NCBI GenBank assembly: GCA_964017125.1
Contig: OZ024905.1
Span: forward strand, 33,329,534 to 33,393,533
DNA from: Flabesymbios commensalis
Taxonomy: Eukaryota; Annelida; Polychaeta; Terebellida; Flabelligeridae
Direction of reading: 5' to 3'
Length of the DNA stretch: 64,000 nt
Below, in pieces: positions 55,968 to 64,000 of the stretch. The position numbers and the translations under genes were made by a program. The notes under the pieces were generated by a model, which worked only from the letters and a program-made list of their open reading frames with translations, did not search any database and was not told where the DNA came from. Within the stretch, counting starts at the first letter, position 1. Every line of letters starts with the position of its first letter.

Positions 55968-58900
55968 TTGGGGGTTTACACAGAAATTCTCTGTTACACA
56001 TTAAACGCTGAGGGTGAAGAGGAGGACTCGGTCACACACAAATCTGTGGGTAATCACTCTCCTTATGTTGACGATGTCACGTTTGTCTCTAAATTAAAAC
56101 ATAAGAAAAATTGTTTCACTATTCTATCAACTAATATTGCAAGTATTCGCTCAAAATTAAATGAATTGCACATTTTTCTAAAAAATCTAGAGGATTTTGG
56201 AATTACTCTTGGTGCTCTATGTATTCAAGAAAGTTGGTTGTCAGAGCATGACGATACGTCGTTAATTAAACTTGAAGGCTAGAAATGTATAACACAGGGC
56301 AAAACTAGTAGTTCACGAGGTGGTTTATTAATTTATTTACATGAAAAATATAATTATACTTGTAAACATTTTAACAATTCTTTTGAACTATGGGAAAACC
56401 AATTTATAGAAATTTCTGGTGAAGGAGTCACAAAAAATATATTTAAAAAAGACAATTATCGATAGTTATAGTTTATTTACTGAAGAATTCACCAATATTT
56501 TATCATCACTTAAAAAATCAAGATCAGAAGTAACTATTGCTGGCGACTTTAATATAAACTTACTGGATGTAATGACAGCTGACCATGTAACAAAAATTTT
56601 TCATGCGCTCACTTCTCAAAGCTTTCGGCCACTTATTACTCTTCCAACCAGATTCTCAGCTACTAGAGGAACACTAATTGATAATATGTTTTGCAGAAAC
56701 TCAGAAACTATGCTCAGTACTACTTCTGGAATTTTATTTGATAAATTTTCAGATCATCAACCATATTTTACCACTATAAACTGGAAAACGTATGAAAAAC
56801 CACCGAAATATATTAAGATTTGTAAACAAACAAGCGCTGACATTGACAAATTTCGTATAGATTTAAATAAATCGAATATATTAGAAAACATTGATTTAAA
56901 TGTTGATGCTGATCCAAATACTAATTATGAGGCATTGGATGGCATTATTGAAAATGCTAGATTACGAAACTTCCCTGGTAAAACAGTAAAGTTAAACAAA
57001 TATAAACATAAAAAATGTAATTGGATAACACAAGGAATATTAAAATCTATCAAATTTAAAAACAAACTATACAAAGATATGAAATTATCCACACCGCAAT
57101 CACCTGAATTCGAAACATTGAAAACAAACTTAAATAATTATAATAAAATATTAAGACACAACATAAGGCTTGCAAAGCAACAATATTTTCAAACTAGTTT
57201 TATAAATTGTGATCAAAATATTTAAAAAACCTGGTCAATCATAAATGATGTTCTAAATAAAACCAAAAATAAGAAGGATTTTCCAGATTTTTTTAAAATA
57301 AGCGATAATAAACAGAAAAAGTAACGATTGCAAATGAATTTAATTTATATTTTATTGGAATTGGACCAAAACTTGCAAATGAAAATAAAAAACATCCTGG
57401 TAAAAATGTGAATAATTACTTGAATTTTAAACATAAATCTAAATTTAATTTCACACTAGTTGACGAAACTGTTGTCGAGAAAGTTGTCAAAGGACTAAAC
57501 CCAAAATCAAGTTGTGGCAAAGATGGTATCTCTACTATTTTACTGAAAAAGATAATACCAGAAATTAAAGCTCCACTTACTATAATTATAAACCAGACTT
57601 TAAAAACAGGAATATTTCCTGACAAGTTAAAAATTGCAAAGGTTGCCATTATTTAAGAAGGGAGACAAAACTATATTTACTAATTATAGACCAATATCAT
57701 TAATATCTTCTCTATTAAAATTTTTTGAAAGAATTATTTTTAATTAATTATAAAAATACTTTGTAACAAATAGGTTATTCTATTCTAGCCAATATGGTTT
57801 TAGAAAAGAACAATAAACCGAGCTTGCAGCTCTGGAATTTGTAGACCGATTAATTTATAAACTGGACAATGGTTCAGTTCCCATAGGTATTTTTATTGAT
57901 CTTTCCAAAGCGTTTGATACCATAAATCATAACATTTTGCTACGTAAACTTGAATATTACGGAGTTGAAAATATTACACACGATTTTTTCCACAGTTATT
58001 TGTCAAATAGACAACAATATGTTGAGATCGACTCTTACATGCTGCCCATCACAACCGGTGTCCCTCAAGGGTCTATTCTGGGTCCACTCTTATTCTTGAT
58101 ATATATAAACGATATTGTTAATTCCAGTGATTTCTTCCATTTTATTTTGTTTGCTGATGATACGGCTTTCATTAGCAAATATGATATAAAGAACAATAAG
58201 GATGTTCCTATTTTAAATGCTGAATTAGAGAAAATTTATATATGGTTGTGTTTGAATATGCTTTCTATAAGCATCACTAAATCAAATTTCATTATATTTC
58301 ATAGTGCACAAAAAAGAGTTTTTATACCGAACTCAAATATAAGTAATACTCCTATAAAACATGTCAAAGATTTTAACTTTTTGGGATTAACTTTAAATGA
58401 AAATCTAAATTGGACAAGTCATGTTTCCAAGATCGCAAGTAGAATTGCCAGTAAAATTGGCATTTTAAATCAATTGAAACATGTACTACCACAGAATATT
58501 TCACTCTTGTTATATAACACTTTTATTTTACCGCATATAAACTACATGATACTTGTATGGGGTCATCACCATAAAACCATAACACAGTTACAAAAAAGAG
58601 CAATACGTGTAATTACATCAAGTAAATATCTCGCCCACACGGAACCCTTATTTAAAAATCTTAACATACTTAAAGTGGAAGATATTTTCAGACTTTAACA
58701 ACTTAAATTTTACTATCGATTTATTAATTTCACCCTACCTGATTATTTTCTCTCATAATCTTTCTCAGGAAATACACAACAATATAGAACTAGAAAGAGG
58801 CATGAGTTACACCCTATTCGAATACATCATGAATTTGCTAAAAAGAGCCTTCTATACAGTATTCCTGTTATTATAAATAGCTGCCACCCTAACCTGAAAG

Positions 58901-59065
58901 AAAAAAATCTACACACACAGTCTGTCCGGTTTTACACATTACTTTAAGCACAAAACCATAGAAAATTACAATATTCACTGTAGTATTTAAAATTGTTATG
59001 TTTGTATGAATAAACTAAATGGCCTGCTGCACATTTGTTTGGACTGCTGGACTAAATTAAAGTCT
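55968..59065 (+). mobile_element. Long CR1-like LINE, frames broken
   Basis: An ordered plus-strand remnant. Leader with SPYVDDVTFVSKLKHKK; endonuclease with NIASIRSKLNELHIFL, ALCIQESWLSE (catalytic Glu), VTIAGDFNINLLD and FSDHQPYF (catalytic SDH); linker with KCNWITQGILKSIKFKNKLY; then LNPKSSCGKDGISTILLKKI and TGIFPDKLKIAKVAII. After a broken stretch (57655-57840) with NYRPIS- and QYGFR-like text, the polymerase resumes: FIDLSKAFDTINHNILLRKL, GVPQGSILGPLLFLIYINDI and LFADDTAFISKYD (intact catalytic ADD), and the thumb. Stops at 56281, 57223 and 58698 and several frame changes kill it. The 3' end at about 59065 abuts the next element. Confidence 0.88.
57855..58698 (+). pseudogene. LINE reverse transcriptase palm and thumb, open 253+ codons
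   Basis: The longest continuous RT text in the window. Residues DLSKAFDTINH, GVPQGSILGPLLF, FADDTAF, SKSNFIIFHSA, VKDFNFLGLTLNENLNW and LLYNTFILPHINYMILVWGH are the standard blocks in their standard order, and the catalytic Asp pair is intact. It lacks its own start and ends early at a stop (58698), after which thumb text (KFYYRFINFTLPDYF) continues in frame. Confidence 0.85.
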
Positions 59066-59070
59066 TTTTT

Positions 59071-61644
59071 AGCTCCCGCCGTCACCGTAGGTGAGACGAA
59101 GGGAGCTATGGATTCTACCTCCGTTTTTTTTTGGCCTCTTCTTTTGCCTATAACTTTGTAAGAAAATAAGCTAGGATAACAATTTTTGGTATGTGGGTTA
59201 CTTCCAGGTGGCTAATGGACAGGTTAAAATATTTTTCATCTGAATTCAATACGCAAGGTTGCAGAGGAGAAAATGATGATGTGACGGCGTTGGGCTGTTG
59301 GGCCGTTGGGCCGTCCGTAAACAATTCGTTTCCGGAGCATATCTCTGAAAGTACTTGTCCGATTGTCTTCAAATTTTACACACAACACCCCTAGGGGGTC
59401 TAGTTGTGCCTTTTGGGGTATTTGAACTTTGACCTACTTCTGGTTCAGAACTATGACCTATTTAGACGTTTTGACGCGCACTTCGTTTCCGGAGCAGATC
59501 TCGAAAAGTACTGGGCCGATGACAGTCATATTGCACATACATGTTCTCTAAGGTCCCTAGTTGTGCCTTTTCAGGTTTTTGGACCTTGACCTTGAAGTTG
59601 ACCCAGCACTTTGACCTAATTTATAACATCGGTAAATCCGACTGAAAGATTTTGCGGAGTATCATGAAATCCGCTCAAGATAGCTATACCATTACTATAA
59701 AACAAATTGTGAGGTTTCAGGAGAGGATGCATCTTGAAAAATTTGAAGTTGATAAAATTCAAAATGGCCACCTATCGGCCATTATTCACCTCGACAGGCC
59801 TGATATTGCGGAATATCATGAAAACCGCTCAAGATAGACACACCATTAATATCAAAGAAATTGTAAAGTTTCAGGAGAGGATGCATCTTGAAAAATTTGA
59901 AGTTGATAAAATTCAAAATGGCCGCCTATCAGCCATTATTCACCTCGACAGGCCTGATATTGTGGAATATCATGAAAACCGCTCAAGATATCTACACCAT
60001 TACTATAAAACAAATTGTAAGGATTCAGGAGAGGATGCATTTTGAAAAAATTCAACTCGTCCAAGTTCAAAATGGCCGCCAATCGGCCATTATTCACTTT
60101 CACATGGCTGTTATTTGGTAAACCGTGCTAGATGGCTAGACCATTACTATAAAACAAAATGTGTGATTTCAGGAGAGGATGCATCTTGAAAAAATTCGAC
60201 TCGATAAAATTCAAAATGGCCGCTTATCGGCCATTATTCACTTTCACATGGCCGTTATTTGGTGAACCGTGCTAGATGGCTAGACCATTACTGTAAAACG
60301 AAATGTGAGATTTCAGATGAGGATGCATCTTGAAAAAAATTGACTTGATCAAATTTAAAATGGCTGCCTTTTCGGCCATTATTCATTTTCACATGGCTGA
60401 TATTTGGTAAACCGTGCTAGATGGCTAGACCATTACCTGATTACTATAAAACAAAGTGTGAGTTTTCGGGGGAGGATGCACCCTGAAAATTTTTAACTTA
60501 CGAATTCAAAATGGCCGACAATCAGCATTATTTACCTTGATAGGCCTGATATCAGGTAAACCGTGCTAGATAGCTAGACCATTACTATAAAACGAAATGT
60601 GACGTTTCGAGAGAGGATGCCTTTTGAAAACTTTCGACTCAATCGAATTCAAAATGGCCGCCTATCGGCCACTATTTACTTTCACTTTGCTGATATTTGG
60701 TAAACCGTGTTAGATAGCTGGACCATTACTATAAAACAAAATGTGAGATTACAAGAGAGGATGCATCTTGAAAAAAATTGACTCGATCAAATTCAAAATG
60801 GCCGCCTATCGGCCATTATTCACTTTTACATAGGCGGTTTTTGGTAACCGTACTAGATGGCTAGACCATTACTTTAAAACAAAATGTGAGATTTCAGGAG
60901 AGGATGCATCTTGAAAAATTTTGACTTTATCAAATTCAAAATGGCCTCCTATCGGCCATTATTCACTTTCACATGGCCGATATTTGGTAAACCGTGCTAG
61001 ATGGCTAGACCATTACTATAGAATGAAATGTGAGATTTCAGCTGAGGATGCATCTTGGAAAATTTTGACTTGATCAAATTCAAAATGGCCGCCTTTAGGC
61101 CATTATTCACTTTCACATGGCCGATATTTGGTAAACCGTGCTAGATAGCTAGATGATTACTATAGAATGAAATGTGAGATTTCAGCTGAGGATGCATCTT
61201 GAAAAATTCTGACTCGATCAAATTCAAAATGGCCCCCTATCGGCCATTATTTACTTTCACATGCCCAATATTTTGCAAACTGTGTTAGATGTTAGTCCAT
61301 TACTATAAAACAAAATTTGAGGTTTCGGGGGAGGATGCACCCTAAGTTTTTAACTAATTTATATCGAATTCAAAATGACCGTAAATCAGCTATTAGTTAA
61401 CTCGATTGGCCTGATATCGGGTAAACCATGCCAGATAGGTAGACCATTACTGGGATACTGATTAGGATCATTAATTTCAATGGAGGTTTGCAATCTCTGA
61501 CAGACTGTCTAGTTCTTATCTTACTCTTAGACTGGGCTTCTTAGACCTAGTTGTCTTGCGTCTTGATTTTTGACCTAGACTAGGACTACATTAATAACCC
61601 TATACAAAATTGCTTAAATCAAATTCTAATTCGGAGCGGGAGCT
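59071..61644. mobile_element. 2.57-kb hairpin-ended element with ~12 tandem units
   Basis: The left end AGCTCCCGC (59071) and right end GCGGGAGCT (61636-61644) are exact 9-bp inverses. Close inside the left end the motif is mirrored again (GGGAGCT, 59101-59107), making a hairpin with an inner stem TCACC-GTA-GGTGA. Next come two ~158-bp units sharing TTCGTTTCCGGAGCA, CTCGAAAAGTACTGGGCCGA and TAGTTGTGCCTTTT (59324, 59482), and then the large tandem array. No protein. Similar AGCTC-ended repeats are frequent in marine invertebrates. It has the same general build as 49742-50642. Confidence 0.78.
59641..61460 (+). repeat. Tandem array, ~12 units of 144-154 bp
   Basis: GAGAGGATGCATCTTGAAAA recurs at about 59721, 59875, 60029, 60173, 60317, 60467, 60612, 60756, 60899, 61043, 61187 and 61330. 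The first steps are 154 bp, later ones mostly 144 bp. Each unit also has AATTCAAAATGGCCGCC, CTATCGGCCATTATTCACTT, GGTAAACCGTGCTAGATGGC and AGACCATTACTATAAAAC. The GGCCG-CCTAT-CGGCC part is a small hairpin. ORFs over the first three units are the repeat read in frame, since 154-bp steps change frame each time and so give staggered copies. Confidence 0.92.
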
Positions 61645-62140
61645 CCTGGACTTATGTAGTCTTGTTTTGGGTGTTATCAGCAGATTTTATCAGTTATTTT
61701 CATTATAACTATTATTTATTATTTGATTAAATATCGGTGTATTTTAAACTTTGAGTTATGTCAGCCATGTTAGTTTTTTGTTTGAATACCGTTCTATACA
61801 TGGTTATTCAACTCAATTTCGCTAATTTTACTGCCTAAAACGCACTTTGTTTTTCATAATCATGCATTACAAATCAGGTCACAGGCTGGCTAGATGTTTG
61901 AACCATCAATATATATATATATATAGATTTCTTATAGGATTGTTATTTACTTTTGTCAAACTGTTACATTAAAGAGCGTTGGGTACATACTGGGCTATTT
62001 TTCAATGGAAATTAGAATTTATTTATAATTTTTCTACTCCAATATTGAGCTTTAATTTGTTGTGCTTGCTCATAAATTATGAGTCCTGGTAAGTAGATGG
62101 TTAAATGTGTCAACATTTTTCTTTTGTGTGTCTTATCCAC
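61645..62140. other. Unassigned AT-rich spacer
   Basis: AT dinucleotide run at about 61908-61925. No gene or element ends seen. Confidence 0.4.
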
Positions 62141-62720
62141 AGCGAGGCATTGTCCCGCTTTTGTTTTAGTATTTTGGTTGGGATTTCTTCACTTCATCTT
62201 CAGCGTGTAGCAGCATTTTTAGGCCCCATGTAAGCATAACCCGGCGGACGCGGGGCGTGCGGCCGGTGTTGCTGCAGTGTTGGGCCAGCGTCGAAGACGA
62301 TGGGACAACATTGTACCGACATTGGCTGGACGTGTTCGTGTTTTGCTGGGGAGGCTCTGGGCCTGTGCCTGCGCGGTGTTGGGTCATCGTCGCAGACGTC
62401 CAGCTTTTGGGCCGACTTTGGCTCAGGGTTTTTGCTTGCTGATGCCTGCATTGCCCGGGGGATGCGGGCAGCGGACCGATGTTGTTTTGTTGTTGGGCCG
62501 GCGTCCTAAACGGTGGCCCAGCAGTGAAGCCGCTTTGGGTCGTGGTCTGATTTTTGCCGGGGGATCTGCTCTCGATATTTTCATATGTGGTGCCCGCCGG
62601 ACACGACACGTTGAGTCGATTTTGGTGTGGCGTTGGTCCAGCCTCGTAGACGGTAAACCAACGTTGGGCCAGCGTTAGTTCGGCGTCGCTTGTCTGTTGG
62701 GTAGTTCTTGCATAGCACAT
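62140..62720. repeat. GC-rich palindromic-core repeat array
   Basis: Much richer in GC than its surroundings. Core phrases recur at about 105-140 bp steps: GTTGGGCCAGCGTCGAAGAC (62278), GTTGGGTCATCGTCGCAGAC (62386), GTTGGGCCGGCGTCCTAAAC (62492) and GTTGGTCCAGCCTCGTAGAC (62631), each followed by an inverse GGNCCAACATTG-type word. Reading frames of 130-180 codons on both strands come from high GC and few stops; none shows a domain. Confidence 0.7.
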
Positions 62721-62782
62721 AGGCCTAATATTAACTTAATAAATCCCGTGGCAGCCGCAGGTCATTGCGCCGGTGTTGTTTT

Positions 62783-62815
62783 GATGCTGGGCTTTTGATT
62801 AAAAAGCCCAGCATC
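62783..62815. other. Perfect 14-bp stem hairpin
   Basis: GATGCTGGGCTTTT, loop GATTA, AAAAGCCCAGCATC. A perfect stem at the edge of the GC-rich repeat. It may be the end or centre of a foldback; a role in RNA is not shown. Confidence 0.75.
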
Positions 62816-63643
62816 GAACCAGCCGTGGTTCTTTGTCTGCATAAGTTTTTGCTGTAGACTACTATATGATGATACCATATTGTACTGAAAATGTTTTGTT
62901 GTTTCTACTGTATTAGATAATTTTCTGCTAATTATTATAAAAAAAATACATGTTAATTTCATGAGTGGCCCGTACGCTAGCGACCTAAAAGCGTCTTAGT
63001 ACGGGTCTCCTGGTCGTAATACATTTAAATTGTTTTATGTTAATGTACATCTAAAAAATTGTATGTTTTATATTTACGTCCAAATAAATGCATCTGAGTC
63101 TTATATGTATTAATATTATTTTACTTTTAAAATTAAAATACAAGATGCATACCAGCATGTCCATTAATATTATTATGTATAAAACTCAGGTGTATTTATA
63201 AGCATAAATTGTGTTATATGTAAAGTCAGGTGTGCTCCTGACATTCTGCATTTTTTGTATTGTTATATGAGCGCACGCACTCATTAATAGATTTCACTCC
63301 ACACCTTGTGAGTCAGATGCTGGAGTAATGTCGATCCAGTGCCCAACTGGGCCAATATTGTAAAAATATTATGGAAATACTGATTGTGAAAAAGGGGTAT
63401 TGTAGGCCTAAGTGTGATTTTATAATGACGCAGCATCATACTCATCTGCACCAATCCAATCTCAATTCACACAGAGCGCAGCTCACGGATTGCGTGCTGC
63501 AAATCACATGACAGAGTGAAGATGCATCATACTTTGAATTCACGCCATCCCATTCAATGATTTTGTAATCATTATTCCACTTTTTGTGAGCCGTCAGTGC
63601 TCTAACTTGACATTTTGCGCTGAGAAGCGTTCATCCTGTTCAT
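62816..63643. other. Unassigned spacer
   Basis: AT-rich, no gene. GATCCAGTGCCCAACTGGGC at 63335 is a stray copy of the GGCCCA-type core. Weak inverted pairing around GATGCATCATACTTTG (63523) and CAGCATCATACTC (63431). Confidence 0.4.
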
Positions 63644-63656
63644 CCTTCGCCAAGAA

Positions 63657-63969
63657 GGGCCGGGGCCCTAGGGTAGTGGTTAGCACCGCTGCCTTTCACG
63701 CCGGAGCTCGGGTTTTGGTTCCCGGTCTCGGCGGTTTGAAAGTAACAAAAAATGTTTCCTCCCCATCCACGTGTGAAAGTCAGTATTGTGGGGAGCCTCC
63801 GTGACCGAGAGGTAGCGTGCTCGGCCTCAGACCACCAGGGCTCGAATTTCGAATCCTGTGTCTGGAGGACAGTGTCATCTCAATCATCTCACCATCCTCA
63901 GGAGGTTCTCCTGGCCCAGTTTAGCCTCTATGTGCACAAAGGTGGCCTAAAGCCCGATTCATTTCATTT
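63657..63969 (+). mobile_element. Dimeric tRNA-like SINE, copy 2
   Basis: Near-identical in order and text to 42106-42415. Direct repeats CCTTCGCCAAGAA (63644-63656) and CCTTTGCCTAGAA (63970-63982), two differences, flank it. Monomer 1 again has TAGTGGTTAGCACC, CCTTTCACGCC and GGTTCCCGG; monomer 2 has CCTCCGTGACCGAGAGGTAG, the better box-A match of the two copies, GGGCTCGAATTTCGAATCC as box-B-like text, and CTGGAGG. The tail is CCCGATTCATTTCATTTC. Two copies with different target sites but the same ends define the element as mobile. Confidence 0.87.
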
Positions 63970-64000
63970 CCTTTGCCTAGAAACGTTAACTTTGTGACAA

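Noticed and set aside
59641-61460. A CRISPR- or gene-family-like tandem array with ORFs at 59652-60121
   Set aside because: Units of 144-154 bp repeat in full; the frames are staggered because 154 is not a multiple of 3, and there is no conserved protein.
62166-62720. 184-codon minus-strand ORF and 133-codon plus-strand ORF
   Set aside because: GC-rich repeat array with few stops; the text follows the repeat core and shows no protein signature.
1-64000. LTR retrotransposons, retroviral or Polinton remains
   Set aside because: I looked for paired LTRs with TG...CA ends, protease/integrase/capsid motifs and protein-primed polymerase motifs and saw none that I could support; the reverse transcriptases present are all of non-LTR type.

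Overview
Eukaryotic, intergenic-looking DNA made almost entirely of repeats and broken mobile elements. I find no intact host protein-coding gene, no rRNA, no free-standing tRNA gene, no CRISPR array and no operon-like layout. The sequence is AT-rich, with long homopolymer C/G tracts, decayed CR1/Jockey-type LINEs, hAT-like and TA-flanked DNA transposons, foldback elements, minisatellites, a tRNA-like SINE and an over-represented 8-mer TAGGCCTA. This suits a marine invertebrate animal; an echinoderm or hemichordate is my best guess, but that is inference and no single gene proves it.

Layout. 1-5 kb: tail of one dispersed repeat, a complete copy of it (1.9-2.8 kb), a decayed CR1-like LINE and a composite repeat with a palindromic GGCCCA core. 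5.2 kb: a tiny MITE with perfect ends and a 6-bp target duplication. 6.7-11.5 kb: a 4.8-kb DNA transposon with about 245-bp inverted repeats, a 5-bp target duplication and subterminal motif arrays, carrying a nested LINE piece. 12-16 kb: a 16-bp tandem repeat, two LINE fragments, a second copy of the 1.9-kb repeat. 16.7-18.6 kb: a CTCCGTTACC-motif element and a repeat rich in AAGGTCA. 19.8-21.3 kb: a 21-bp satellite that flips strand in its middle. 21.4-32.0 kb: a 3.4-kb tandem duplication, one copy of which was later hit by a 3.76-kb hAT-like element; the other copy keeps the empty site. 32.5-35.3 kb: a TA-flanked element holding a 21-bp minisatellite. 36.1-39.0 kb: the best-preserved LINE. 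39.3-42.5 kb: two related foldback elements (one split by a SINE) around a 1.5-kb hAT-like element. 43-45.5 kb: two LINE pieces lying tail to tail. 46.9-50.6 kb: short tandem blocks, then a hairpin-ended element with 150-bp tandem repeats. 52.6-54.6 kb: second copy of the 4-kb composite repeat, split by a TA-flanked element, then a broken gene fragment. 56-59 kb: a long LINE. 59.1-61.6 kb: a second hairpin-ended element with about 12 tandem 144-154 bp units. 62.1-64 kb: GC-rich palindromic-core repeat and a second SINE copy.

The main theme is a recurring build: non-autonomous DNA elements whose short terminal motif is repeated inside the element in both orientations. I see it in at least six unrelated-looking elements. 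Two further elements share a different build: inverted ends, a terminal hairpin, then tandem arrays of about 150 bp. These are the most likely places for something not yet described. None of the elements encodes a recognisable transposase here, so all must have been moved by enzymes coded elsewhere.
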